Source: Lachnospiraceae bacterium (GTDB lineage Bacteria; Bacillota; Clostridia; Lachnospirales; Lachnospiraceae). Taken from it: a stretch of DNA of 48,508 bases. The translations under genes were made by a program, and so were the position numbers. Position 1 is the stretch's first letter, and every line of letters starts with the position of its first letter. The notes under the pieces were generated by a model. That model was not told where the DNA came from. It made no database searches and was given only the letters and a program-made list of their open reading frames with translations. The DNA lies in assembly GCA_021153325.1 (NCBI GenBank), contig JAGKTQ010000020.1:1-48508 (forward strand). The letters are read 5' to 3'. Positions 17,167 to 25,512 of this stretch are shown here, one piece after another.

Positions 17167-17195
17167 ATGACAAGCGAAAAGGGCGGGTATATAAT
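17167..17195 (+). promoter_or_regulatory. Probable promoter for the DUF4250 and RACo-like genes
   Basis: ATGACA (17167-17172), 17 bases, TATAAT (17190-17195), starting seven bases after the clpB stop. No hairpin terminator is visible for clpB, so read-through is also possible. Confidence 0.5.
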
Positions 17196-17229
17196 GGTAA
17201 AATAAGATGAAAAGCAGGAGGATACAGGA

Positions 17230-17403
17230 ATGATACCAAAAGACCCGGTTATGCTTCTTAGTTTTGTTAATTTAAAGCTGAGAGATTTTTATAAAGATTT
17301 AGATAGTATGTGTGAAGATTTGGATGTGGATAAGGACGAAATCGTACAGAAATTGCGTGCAATTGATTATCATTATGATAAGGAGCAGAACAAATTTGTC
17401 TGA
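17230..17403 (+). CDS. DUF4250 domain protein
   Basis: 57 residues, preceded by AGGAGG. It begins MIPKDPVMLLSFVNLKLRDF and ends in a charged helix with IDYHYDKEQNKFV, which I recognise as the short DUF4250 family common in clostridia. Its acidic middle and regular hydrophobic spacing suggest a small helical, winged-helix-like fold. The function is unknown. The RACo-like gene starts two bases after its stop codon, so the two are translationally coupled. Confidence 0.85.
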   Translation: MIPKDPVMLLSFVNLKLRDFYKDLDSMCEDLDVDKDEIVQKLRAIDYHYDKEQNKFV

Positions 17404-17404
17404 A

Positions 17405-18844
17405 ATGATCACGATTACCATAAAAGAAAAACAGACAGAAAAGAAAATACAGCACGATAAAAAGAAAACGCTTTTGGAAACACTGCTTTTAGAAGAAATT
17501 GGAAAAGGCAGTTTTTGTAAAGGGATTTCTCTGTGTGGAAATTGTAAGGTGCGTTTCCAAAAAGGAGCACCTTTCCCGACCGCGCAGGAAAGAAGATTTT
17601 TTACAGCAGAAGAGCTGCGGGATGGATTTCGTTTGGCATGTCAGGCAAAACCGGTGCAGGATTGTGTCGTGGAGCTGCAGTTTGCAGCAGATAGTGGCAT
17701 GAATATTGTGTCAGATAGTTCTGTGCAAACAGGCATAGAGGATTGGAACGTAACGAAGGAAAGAAAAAGGGAGGCAGCACGTACTTTTGTGGTGGTCGAT
17801 ATTGGCACAACCACGGTTGTTATGCAGCTTGTGGATGCAATTACAGAAGAAGTGATCGGAACTGTAAAATTTATGAATCCGCAACGCAGGTTTGGATTGG
17901 ATGTATTATCCAGAATTCAGGCAGCAAAAGAGCATGGCGAGGTTTTAAAATCGCTGATTCAAAAAGCCGTTTTACAGGGAATCGTAACGCTCAAAAGGGA
18001 AAGTGGCTGTGAAAATCCACCAGAGCTTTTGTGCGTTACTGGCAATACGGCAATGCTGCACATTTTCATGGGATATGATACAGAAGCGTTAGGCAAAAGT
18101 CCGTTTCGTCCGGTCAGCGTAGCTTGTGAGGAAACGACACTTGACGGGATACGAACCGTGATCATGCCATCTGTGTCCGCCTTTGTAGGCGCCGATATCA
18201 CAGCTGGTATCTTGTCTACCGGAATGCAAGAAACGGACAAGATGAATTTGTTGCTGGATTTAGGAACGAATGGAGAAATGGCACTTGGGAACAAAGAAAG
18301 TATCTTGACCTGTGCCACAGCGGCAGGGCCTGCATTCGAGGGAGGCGCCGAAAAGGGCATTTATGGTTCGGACAGGATCGGTGCAGTTGCCACTTTATTA
18401 ACGCAAGGTGTAATAGAGGAAAGCGGCTATATGGAAATGCCAACTACTTGTATTTACCAGGGAAAAAACGTAGAAGTATCGCTGGAACAAATACGGCAGT
18501 TACAGCTTGCAAAAGCAGCAGTACGGGCAGGCATAGAAATTCTTGTGAAAAAGTGCGGGTTAAAGTCCATAGAAGAACTGGATACTGTGTATCTTGCCGG
18601 TGGGTTTGGCTTCTTTTTGGATGCCCATGCAGCAGTGAGAATAGGACTGCTTCCGGAAGTATTAGAGGACAAAGTAAAAGCCGTGGGAAACAGTGCGCTG
18701 GCAGGGGCGCGTCGCTTCGGAAAGGCATATTTGGAAAGCAAGGGAAATGTTTGTCAGCTCGTATATATGGATAGGATAGAAAGCTTTAATCTTGCCAAAG
18801 AAGAGGAATTTCAGGAATTGTATATACAGTGTATGAATTTCTGA
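17405..18844 (+). CDS. RACo-like protein: 2Fe-2S ferredoxin domain plus ASKHA (DUF4445) domain
   Basis: 479 residues from the ATG at 17405; the open frame upstream overlaps the DUF4250 gene and is not needed. Residues 1-95 are a plant-type ferredoxin domain with C-x5-C-x2-C (CKGISLCGNC) and the fourth cysteine in RLACQA. The rest is an actin-like ATPase: VVVDIGTTTVVMQLVD is the phosphate-1 loop, LLDLGTNGEMAL the phosphate-2 loop, and VYLAGGFG the adenosine motif. RACo proteins use ATP to pass an electron to Co(II) corrinoid proteins and restore Co(I). No corrinoid protein or methyltransferase is nearby, so its client is unknown. Confidence 0.88.
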   Translation: MITITIKEKQTEKKIQHDKKKTLLETLLLEEIGKGSFCKGISLCGNCKVRFQKGAPFPTAQERRFFTAEELRDGFRLACQAKPVQDCVVELQFAADSGMNIVSDSSVQTGIEDWNVTKERKREAARTFVVVDIGTTTVVMQLVDAITEEVIGTVKFMNPQRRFGLDVLSRIQAAKEHGEVLKSLIQKAVLQGIVTLKRESGCENPPELLCVTGNTAMLHIFMGYDTEALGKSPFRPVSVACEETTLDGIRTVIMPSVSAFVGADITAGILSTGMQETDKMNLLLDLGTNGEMALGNKESILTCATAAGPAFEGGAEKGIYGSDRIGAVATLLTQGVIEESGYMEMPTTCIYQGKNVEVSLEQIRQLQLAKAAVRAGIEILVKKCGLKSIEELDTVYLAGGFGFFLDAHAAVRIGLLPEVLEDKVKAVGNSALAGARRFGKAYLESKGNVCQLVYMDRIESFNLAKEEEFQELYIQCMNF

Positions 18845-18924
18845 AAATATAGTGAGCCTAAAACAGGATTTGGATGTAAATGTGTAAAATAGAAAGAAAC
18901 TGCATATATTAAAATAAAAAATAT

Positions 18925-19632
18925 ATGAGAATCGATTTGAAAGTAGATAAAAAGAATGTTTGTATCACGATTGCCACTGTAATTTGCTTATGGATGGGAC
19001 TAACACAGCCCAAATGGCAGATGCCCGAAATGCAGGAAACTATGCAGATGGAACAAAAAGAAATTGAAGATGAGGGAACAAAGAAAATTGCCTTAACGTT
19101 TGATGATGGCCCCCATCCTTATTATACAGAGCAGCTGTTGGATGGCTTAAAGGAGCGGGGAGTCAAGGTCACTTTTTTTGTCACAGGAGAGCATGCAGAG
19201 CTGCATCCGGATATTATCAAGCGGATGCAGGAGGAAGGCCACTTGATTGGAAACCATACATATAGTCACATTCAGCTTGCCGCAAACAATCGGGAAGAAT
19301 TTCGGAATCAACTGATTAAGACGAATGAAATTATAGAAGGAATCACGGGAGTAGAAGTACAGTATGTCCGCCCGCCTTATGGTACTTGGGATAAGAAACT
19401 GGAAGAGGAGTTAAATATGTTTCCAGTGCTTTGGACGATAGATCCTCAGGATTGGTGTTCTAATAATGCTGCAAGTGTAGCGCAAAAGGTAGTAAGTAAA
19501 GCAGAAGAAAATGATATCATACTCATGCACGATTATTATGAATCCAGTGTGACTGCTGCATTGAAGGCAGTAGATGAATTAAAAGAAGAGGGATTTACCT
19601 TTGTGACAGTGGAAGAAATTTTGTTTGATTAG
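18925..19632 (+). CDS. Membrane-anchored polysaccharide deacetylase (NodB/CE4 family)
   Basis: 235 residues. A single N-terminal hydrophobic segment (about 11-27) after basic residues anchors or exports it. The NodB domain has all motifs: TFDDGP, HTYSH with two metal histidines, RPPYG, WTIDPQDW and LMHD. Such enzymes remove acetyl groups from N-acetylglucosamine or N-acetylmuramic acid in the wall; with TFDDGP and RPPYG it resembles PdaA/PgdA-type peptidoglycan deacetylases. No clear ribosome binding site precedes the ATG at 18925, but this start gives a proper signal anchor. The 80 bases before it hold no clear terminator. Confidence 0.9.
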   Translation: MRIDLKVDKKNVCITIATVICLWMGLTQPKWQMPEMQETMQMEQKEIEDEGTKKIALTFDDGPHPYYTEQLLDGLKERGVKVTFFVTGEHAELHPDIIKRMQEEGHLIGNHTYSHIQLAANNREEFRNQLIKTNEIIEGITGVEVQYVRPPYGTWDKKLEEELNMFPVLWTIDPQDWCSNNAASVAQKVVSKAEENDIILMHDYYESSVTAALKAVDELKEEGFTFVTVEEILFD

Positions 19633-19656
19633 GAGCTGTATAAAAACAGCTCCTAA
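19629..19656 (+). terminator. Hairpin at the end of the deacetylase gene
   Basis: A perfect 11-bp stem (19629-19639 with 19646-19656) with a six-base loop overlaps the TAG stop. Only a short AT-rich tail (TTATATT) follows, so termination strength is uncertain. Confidence 0.6.
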
Positions 19657-19687
19657 TTATATTGGAATGTTCGTATTCCATAAGAGA

Positions 19688-19730
19688 AATTTGAAAAGAA
19701 ATACAGTTGAATGTGCGAAACATCCAACTG
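19688..19730 (-). terminator. Terminator of the DtxR/MntR-like gene, possibly bidirectional
   Basis: On the minus strand an 11-bp stem (19720-19730 with 19704-19714, one G-T pair) is followed by TATTTCTTTT. On the plus strand the same stem is followed by CATTATTTTTT. Confidence 0.7.
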
Positions 19731-19732
19731 CA

Positions 19733-20125
19733 TTATTTTTTGGAAGATATGCTATTGATATGTGCTTTTATGGCGGAGAAGCTTTCTGGACTGATATCAT
19801 GTTCCATCCGGCAAGCATCTTCTTGTGCAATTTCTTTATCGACTCCAAGACTGATGAGCCAATTGGAAAGAATATAATGTTTTTCCAAAGTGTCTTCTGC
19901 CTGTTTTTTTCCAGTTTCGGTAAGTGTGATGTAACCATTATCTGCCATAGTAATATAACCTTTTTCACGCAGATTTTTCATGGCAACACTGACGCTTGGT
20001 TTGGAAAAGTCCATTTCATGGGCAATATCAATAGAACGGACCTGCCCCAGTTTCTTTTGTAAAGACAGTATAGTTTCCAAATAATCCTCAATGGATTCAT
20101 TGGAACGATGTTTTGAATGATTCAT
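19733..20125 (-). CDS. DtxR/MntR-family metal-dependent repressor
   Basis: 130 residues, short as in MntR rather than DtxR with its SH3 domain. An N-terminal winged helix (about 10-70: SIEDYLETILSLQKK and SKPSVSVAMKNLREKGYI) is followed by the dimerisation domain. Candidate metal ligands include E78-D79-type acidic residues and His in LEKHYIL, Cys and Glu-His in DACRMEHDIS. AAGGAGAC precedes the ATG. It is divergent from feoA, so the metal is likely ferrous iron or manganese and the target is likely the shared control region (inference). Confidence 0.9.
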   Translation of the reverse strand: MNHSKHRSNESIEDYLETILSLQKKLGQVRSIDIAHEMDFSKPSVSVAMKNLREKGYITMADNGYITLTETGKKQAEDTLEKHYILSNWLISLGVDKEIAQEDACRMEHDISPESFSAIKAHINSISSKK

Positions 20126-20152
20126 AATATAGATGTCTCCTTCATTTTTTTT

Positions 20153-20181
20153 ATCATATCATTTTTTTACAGAAAAAACAA
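20153..20181 (-). promoter_or_regulatory. Promoter of the DtxR/MntR-like gene
   Basis: Read on the minus strand: TTGTTT (20181-20176), 17 bases, TATGAT (20158-20153), about 28 bases before the start codon. Confidence 0.6.
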
Positions 20182-20213
20182 TCAATCTCAAAATCTATTG
20201 TGAAAAAACACGA

Positions 20214-20242
20214 TTGACAAAGGTGATTTTTGGAACTATACT
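20214..20242 (+). promoter_or_regulatory. Promoter of feoA
   Basis: TTGACA (20214-20219), 17 bases, TATACT (20237-20242). Confidence 0.8.
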
Positions 20243-20255
20243 CGTGAAGAAGAGG

Positions 20256-20296
20256 GTTAGAAATGACTAACTATAAGTGAATACCATAAATGGTAT
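20256..20296 (+). promoter_or_regulatory. Two inverted repeats in the feoA leader, candidate metal-repressor operators
   Basis: GTTAG-N6-CTAAC at 20256-20271 lies about seven bases after the expected transcription start and looks like the TTAG...CTAA half-sites of DtxR-family operators. A second perfect repeat, ATACCAT-AA-ATGGTAT, follows at 20281-20296. The divergent DtxR/MntR-like repressor is the natural candidate protein for one of them. Confidence 0.5.
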
Positions 20297-20346
20297 ATTG
20301 AAGCAGTAACTCATATTATATAAAAAATAGAATAGAGGAGGAGCAT

Positions 20347-20559
20347 ATGAACTTAGCAGAGGTAAATGTAGGAGAAGAATATATTGTAAAAGATATTATA
20401 ACAGAGGATGAGGAATTGAATGCGTTTCTTTTTTCATTAGGTTGTTATAGCGGAGAGCCAATTACAGTGATCGCACAAAAGAACGGTGGTTGTGTGGTTT
20501 CTATCAAAGATGCCAGATACAATATTGATAATGATTTAGCGAAAGCTATTTCAGTATAA
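20347..20559 (+). CDS. feoA: FeoA-family protein
   Basis: 70 residues with the SH3-like FeoA fold: an early GEEYIVKDI strand, a Leu-rich helix (ELNAFLFSLGCYSGEPI) and the final VSIKDARYNIDNDLAKAISV. FeoA helps the FeoB ferrous-iron channel on the cytoplasmic side. No feoB follows; the next gene is the PurF-like one. It may serve a distant FeoB or be a free-standing FeoA-like regulator. AGAGGAGGAG precedes the ATG. Control by the divergent metal repressor is likely. Confidence 0.88.
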   Translation: MNLAEVNVGEEYIVKDIITEDEELNAFLFSLGCYSGEPITVIAQKNGGCVVSIKDARYNIDNDLAKAISV

Positions 20560-20609
20560 TAAAATAAATAGAAACTGAAAATTCATTTTAAATGGATAAT
20601 TTTAAATAG

Positions 20610-20638
20610 TTTACTTTTTTCTCATTTCCTATTATCAT
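20610..20638 (+). promoter_or_regulatory. Probable promoter of the PurF-like gene
   Basis: TTTACT (20610-20615), 17 bases, TATCAT (20633-20638). I see no convincing terminator between feoA and this site. Confidence 0.45.
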
Positions 20639-20682
20639 TGTTATGTGGAATTATACAAAATCAAAAGAAATGAGGGAAATAA

Positions 20683-22089
20683 ATGGGTGGATTTTTTGGC
20701 GTAGCATCAAAACAAGATTGTGTATTTGATTTATTTTTTGGTATTGATTACCATTCCCATCTTGGTACGAGAAGAGGCGGAATGGCTGTATATGGTGAAA
20801 ACGGATTTGAGCGTGCGATTCATAATATAGAAAACGCTCCTTTCCGTACGAAATTTGATAAAGATGTGCAGAATATGTCCGGAAAATTGGGAATCGGCTG
20901 TATTTCCGATTATGAGCCACAACCGCTTTTGGTGCGCTCTCATCATGGCACTTATGCACTGACAACAGTAAGTAAGATCAACAATATAGAGGAACTGACC
21001 AAGCAGTTGTTTGATAACAGTCATTCTCATTTTCTGGAAATGAGTGGCGGTGAAATTAATGCGACAGAAATGATAGCTGCATTAATTAATCAAAAGGAAA
21101 ACCTGATCGAAGGCATTCAGTATGCTTTGGACATGGTAGATGGTTCAGTTTCTCTTTTGTTGATGAATCAGGCGGGCATTTATGCAGCGAGAGATAAACG
21201 CGGACGTACGCCGATCGTGATTGGGAAAAAGGAAGATGCATACTGTGCTTCTTTTGAAAATTTTGCATACAAAAATCTTGGTTACACAGACTATAAAGAA
21301 TTAGGACCAGGAGAGGTCGTTGTTCTGACAGACAAAAATTGTATTACGTTAGCAAATCCGAATAAAGATATGAAAATTTGTACCTTCCTTTGGGTATATT
21401 ATGGATATCCGTCCAGTTCTTATGAAGGCACAAGCGTTGAAAAAATGCGTTATGAATGCGGAAAGAGAATGGCACAGCGTGACCATGTAAAACCTGATAT
21501 TGTAGCAGGTGTTCCGGATTCCGGTATTGCACATGCAGTTGGTTATGCCAATGAATCAGGAGTTCCGTTTTCCAGACCATTTATTAAATATACACCTACA
21601 TGGTCCCGCTCTTTCATGCCGACCATGCAGAATCAGCGTAATATGATCGCAAAAATGAAGATCATTGCAGTAGAAGAGTTGATCCGTGACAAGAGTTTAT
21701 TGTTAATAGATGACTCTATTGTGCGTGGTACACAGTTAAGAGAAACAACAGAATTTTTATATCAGAGTGGTGCGAAGGAAGTACACATCCGTCCGGCTTG
21801 TCCACCACTATTATATGGATGTAAATATTTGAATTTCTCCCGTTCTTCCTCCGAAATGGATCTGATCACACGCCGCGTAATAGACAGACTGGAAAATGGC
21901 AATGTAACGGATGAGATTTTGCAGGAATATGCAGATCCGGAATCTCCAAAGTATGAGCAGATGGTAGAAGAGATTCGTAAAGAATTGAATTTCACATCCC
22001 TTCGATTTAACAGATTGGATGATATGCTGGATTCTGTAGGAATTGATAAGTGCAAACTTTGTACTTATTGCTGGGATGGAAAAGAATAG
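20683..22089 (+). CDS. Amidophosphoribosyltransferase-like protein without the glutaminase nucleophile
   Basis: 468 residues, two-domain PurF layout. PurF takes ammonia from glutamine with an N-terminal cysteine (MCGI) and places it on PRPP. Here the protein begins MGGFFG, so the nucleophile is replaced by Gly; the HRGQ segment is LGTRRGG, the RYST segment is CISDYEP, and HNGN is absent. The phosphoribosyltransferase domain keeps its PRPP loop, LLLIDDSIVRGTQ. Cysteines that could match the iron-sulfur ligands of Bacillus PurF remain: KICTFLW in the middle and CKLCTYC at the end. It probably works with free ammonia, uses another acceptor or has a regulatory role (inference). GAGGG precedes the ATG; carB is the next gene with its own probable promoter. 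Confidence 0.85.
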   Translation: MGGFFGVASKQDCVFDLFFGIDYHSHLGTRRGGMAVYGENGFERAIHNIENAPFRTKFDKDVQNMSGKLGIGCISDYEPQPLLVRSHHGTYALTTVSKINNIEELTKQLFDNSHSHFLEMSGGEINATEMIAALINQKENLIEGIQYALDMVDGSVSLLLMNQAGIYAARDKRGRTPIVIGKKEDAYCASFENFAYKNLGYTDYKELGPGEVVVLTDKNCITLANPNKDMKICTFLWVYYGYPSSSYEGTSVEKMRYECGKRMAQRDHVKPDIVAGVPDSGIAHAVGYANESGVPFSRPFIKYTPTWSRSFMPTMQNQRNMIAKMKIIAVEELIRDKSLLLIDDSIVRGTQLRETTEFLYQSGAKEVHIRPACPPLLYGCKYLNFSRSSSEMDLITRRVIDRLENGNVTDEILQEYADPESPKYEQMVEEIRKELNFTSLRFNRLDDMLDSVGIDKCKLCTYCWDGKE

Positions 22090-22122
22090 GCACGGAAGTT
22101 TTGGAGAACTTATCCAATAAAA

Positions 22123-22152
22123 TTGACAGCTTGTGCAGTATAATGGTAAAAT
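22123..22152 (+). promoter_or_regulatory. Probable promoter of carB
   Basis: TTGACA (22123-22128), 18 bases, TAAAAT (22147-22152). A TATAAT at 22139-22144 overlaps but is too close to this -35. No PyrR-type attenuator is visible in the 99-base gap. Confidence 0.5.
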
Positions 22153-22188
22153 ATTGCAGATAAAATAAAAATATTCAGGAGGATTCTC

Positions 22189-25100
22189 ATGCCAAAAAGA
22201 ACAGATATTCATAAAATATTAATTATTGGTTCAGGACCCATTATCATAGGTCAGGCTTGCGAGTTTGATTACTCGGGAACACAGGCTTGTAAAGCACTTA
22301 GAAAGTTGGGGTATGAGATTGTACTTGTTAATTCTAACCCAGCGACTATTATGACAGATCCAGAAACGGCAGATATTACTTATATTGAGCCACTTAATGT
22401 AGAACGTTTGGAGCAGATCATTGCAAAAGAACGTCCTGACGCATTACTTCCGAACTTAGGTGGTCAGTCTGGTCTGAATCTTTGTGCAGAATTGAACAAG
22501 GCAGGAATTTTAGATAAATATGGCGTAAAAGTAATCGGTGTTCAGGTAGATGCTATTGAACGTGGTGAAGACCGTATTGAATTTAAGAAGACAATGGATA
22601 AACTGGGAATCGAAATGGCACGCAGTGAAGTTGCTTATTCGGTAGAGGAAGCACTTGCAATTGCTGATAAACTTGGTTATCCGGTAGTACTTCGCCCAGC
22701 ATATACTATGGGTGGAGCAGGCGGCGGTCTGGTCTACAACAAAGAAGAATTAAAGACAGTCTGTGCAAGAGGTCTTCAGGCAAGTTTGGTAGGTCAGGTT
22801 TTGGTAGAAGAATCCATTCTTGGTTGGGAAGAACTGGAACTGGAAGTAGTTCGTGATGCCGAAAACAATATTATTACCGTATGTTTCATTGAAAATATCG
22901 ACCCATTAGGTGTACACACAGGTGACTCTTTCTGTGCAGCACCGATGCTTACTATTTCAGAGGAATGCCAGAAGAGATTACAGGAACAGGCTTACAAGAT
23001 CGTAGAGTCTGTACAGGTCATCGGTGGTACAAACGTACAGTTTGCACATGATCCTGTATCAGACAGAATTATTGTTATTGAAATTAACCCTCGTACATCC
23101 CGTTCTTCCGCACTTGCTTCTAAAGCAACAGGTTTCCCGATCGCTTTAGTTTCCGCAATGTTGGCAACAGGACTTACTTTAAAAGATATTCCTTGTGGTA
23201 AGTATGGCACATTGGATAAATATGTACCGGACGGAGATTATGTGGTAATTAAATTTGCACGTTGGGCATTTGAGAAGTTCAAAGGTGTAGAAGATAAATT
23301 AGGAACACAGATGCGTGCGGTAGGCGAAGTTATGAGTATCGGTAAAACTTATAAAGAAGCCTTCCAGAAAGCCATCCGTTCTTTGGAAACAGGTCGTTAC
23401 GGACTTGGACACGCAAAGGATTTTGATTCCTTAAGCAAAGAAGAATTATTAAGAAGACTTGCTACCCCATCCAGCGAACGTCATTTCATGATGTATGAAG
23501 CACTTCGTAAAGGTGCAACCGTAGAAGAAATTTTTGATATTACGAAAGTAAAAACTTATTTTATCGAACAGATGAAAGAACTGGTAGAGGAAGAAGAAGC
23601 ATTATTACAGTGCAAAGGCAGTATGCCAGAGGATGAATTGCTCATTGCAGCTAAGAAGGATGGCTTCTCTGATAAATATTTAAGCCAGTTGTTAGAAATT
23701 TCAGAAGAAGATATCCGCAATCGTCGTATTGAGCTTGGTGTAGAGGAAGCATGGGAAGGTGTTCACGTTAGCGGAACAGAAGATAGTGCATATTATTATT
23801 CTACCTACAATGCAGAAGATAAAAATCCGGTTAAAACAGAGAAACCGAAGATCATGATCTTGGGTGGCGGACCAAACCGTATCGGTCAGGGTATTGAATT
23901 TGACTATTGCTGTGTACATGCAGCTATGGCATTAAAGAAGCTTGGTTTTGAAACGATTATCGTAAACTGTAATCCGGAAACCGTATCTACAGACTATGAT
24001 ACATCTGATAAATTGTATTTCGAGCCTCTTACTTTGGAAGATGTTTTAAGCATTTACAAAAAAGAAAAACCACTCGGAGTCATTGCACAGTTTGGTGGTC
24101 AGACACCATTAAATCTTGCAGCAGAACTGGAAAAGAATGGTGTAAAGATTTTAGGAACTGCTCCTTCTGTTATTGATTTGGCAGAAGACCGTGATCTGTT
24201 CCGTGAAATGATGGAAAAATTAGAAATTCCTATGCCGGAGTCCGGAATGGCGACTACAGTAGAAGAAGCTATTTCCATCGCCAATAAGATTGGTTATCCG
24301 GTCATGGTTCGTCCTTCTTATGTACTTGGCGGACGCGGTATGGAAGTGGTATATGATGATGAGAGTATGGAAAGTTATATGAAAGCGGCAGTAGGTGTTA
24401 CACCTGACAGGCCGATTTTGATTGACCGTTTCTTGAGTCATGCATTAGAATGTGAAGCAGATGCGATCAGCGATGGTACACATGCATTCGTACCGGCTGT
24501 TATGGAGCACATTGAGCTTGCAGGTATTCACTCCGGTGACTCTGCTTGTATCATTCCTTCCGTACACATTACAGAAGAAAATGTAAAAACCATTAAAGAA
24601 TATACAAGAAAGATTGCAGAAGAAATGCATGTAAAAGGTCTTATGAACATGCAGTATGCGATTGAGAACGGCAAAGTATATGTATTGGAGGCAAATCCAA
24701 GAGCATCCCGTACAGTACCACTTGTTTCCAAAGTATGTAATATTCGTATGGTGCCTTTGGCAACAGACATTATTACATCTGAGATTACAGGTCGCCCTTC
24801 ACCAGTACCGGAATTAAAAGAACAGCTAATCCCGAATTATGGTGTAAAAGAAGCGGTATTTCCGTTCAATATGTTCCAGGAAGTAGACCCGGTATTAGGA
24901 CCGGAAATGCGTTCTACAGGTGAAGTACTTGGATTATCCAAATCTTACGGTGAAGCATTCTTTAAAGCACAGGAAGGAGCACAGTCCAAGCTTCCATTAG
25001 AAGGAACCGTATTAATTTCTGTGAATAATAAAGATAAAGCAGAAGTTGCAGAAGTAGCGAAGAGCCTTGCTGAGGACGGATTTAAGATTGTGGCTACAAA

Positions 25101-25413
25101 AGGTAACTATGATGTGATCACAGCAGCAGGAATTCCAGTAACGAAAGTAAATAAACTGTCCGAAGGACGTCCAAACATTGCGGATATGATCACAAACGGA
25201 GATATCCAGTTGATCATTAACTCTCCAGTTGGAAAAGACAGTGTGAACGACGACAGCTATTTGCGTAAGGCAGCAATTAAGGCAAAAGTTCCTTATATGA
25301 CAACGATCGCAGCAGCGAAAGCATCTGCGGAAGGTATTCATTATGCAAAACAGCATGGAAACAGTGAGGTAAAATCTTTACAGGAACTGCATAGTGAGAT
25401 TCATGATAAATAA
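22189..25413 (+). CDS. carB: Carbamoyl phosphate synthase large subunit
   Basis: 1074 residues, full length. It makes carbamoyl phosphate from bicarbonate, two ATP and ammonia for pyrimidine and arginine synthesis. Two homologous halves are visible: GSGPIIIGQACEFDYSGTQA near the start and GGGPNRIGQGIEFDYCC near residue 560, each opening a carboxy- or carbamate-phosphate synthetase domain; matching ATP-grasp ends IEINPRTSRSSALASKATG and LEANPRASRTVPLVSKV; and a C-terminal MGS-like allosteric domain (about 935-1074). AGGAGG precedes the ATG. The glutaminase subunit gene carA is not adjacent, which is unusual, and must lie elsewhere. Confidence 0.97.
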   Translation: MPKRTDIHKILIIGSGPIIIGQACEFDYSGTQACKALRKLGYEIVLVNSNPATIMTDPETADITYIEPLNVERLEQIIAKERPDALLPNLGGQSGLNLCAELNKAGILDKYGVKVIGVQVDAIERGEDRIEFKKTMDKLGIEMARSEVAYSVEEALAIADKLGYPVVLRPAYTMGGAGGGLVYNKEELKTVCARGLQASLVGQVLVEESILGWEELELEVVRDAENNIITVCFIENIDPLGVHTGDSFCAAPMLTISEECQKRLQEQAYKIVESVQVIGGTNVQFAHDPVSDRIIVIEINPRTSRSSALASKATGFPIALVSAMLATGLTLKDIPCGKYGTLDKYVPDGDYVVIKFARWAFEKFKGVEDKLGTQMRAVGEVMSIGKTYKEAFQKAIRSLETGRYGLGHAKDFDSLSKEELLRRLATPSSERHFMMYEALRKGATVEEIFDITKVKTYFIEQMKELVEEEEALLQCKGSMPEDELLIAAKKDGFSDKYLSQLLEISEEDIRNRRIELGVEEAWEGVHVSGTEDSAYYYSTYNAEDKNPVKTEKPKIMILGGGPNRIGQGIEFDYCCVHAAMALKKLGFETIIVNCNPETVSTDYDTSDKLYFEPLTLEDVLSIYKKEKPLGVIAQFGGQTPLNLAAELEKNGVKILGTAPSVIDLAEDRDLFREMMEKLEIPMPESGMATTVEEAISIANKIGYPVMVRPSYVLGGRGMEVVYDDESMESYMKAAVGVTPDRPILIDRFLSHALECEADAISDGTHAFVPAVMEHIELAGIHSGDSACIIPSVHITEENVKTIKEYTRKIAEEMHVKGLMNMQYAIENGKVYVLEANPRASRTVPLVSKVCNIRMVPLATDIITSEITGRPSPVPELKEQLIPNYGVKEAVFPFNMFQEVDPVLGPEMRSTGEVLGLSKSYGEAFFKAQEGAQSKLPLEGTVLISVNNKDKAEVAEVAKSLAEDGFKIVATKGNYDVITAAGIPVTKVNKLSEGRPNIADMITNGDIQLIINSPVGKDSVNDDSYLRKAAIKAKVPYMTTIAAAKASAEGIHYAKQHGNSEVKSLQELHSEIHDK

Positions 25414-25455
25414 AAGAGATTCATAAACAGATTTGTTAGGTGGATAAAATGTAAA

Positions 25456-25495
25456 AGTCAGTGGATTATATAATTTATAATTCACTGGCTTTTTT
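25456..25495 (+). terminator. Intrinsic terminator of carB
   Basis: A 15-bp stem (25456-25470 with 25476-25490, two G-T pairs) with a five-base loop is followed by a T run. Confidence 0.9.
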
Positions 25496-25512
25496 GAAAG
25501 GAAGAAAGCGTT

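Noticed and set aside
17312..17404. N-terminal extension of the RACo-like protein
   Set aside because: It is the DUF4250 gene read in another frame; the ferredoxin domain starts at the ATG at 17405.
19625..20062. 145-codon plus-strand open frame after the deacetylase
   Set aside because: Antisense to the DtxR/MntR-like repressor, whose frame is clearly the real one; the hairpins at 19629 and 19704 lie in its first part.
20577..20606. Terminator after feoA
   Set aside because: The AT-rich arms are interrupted by an unequal internal loop and no T run follows; too weak to call.
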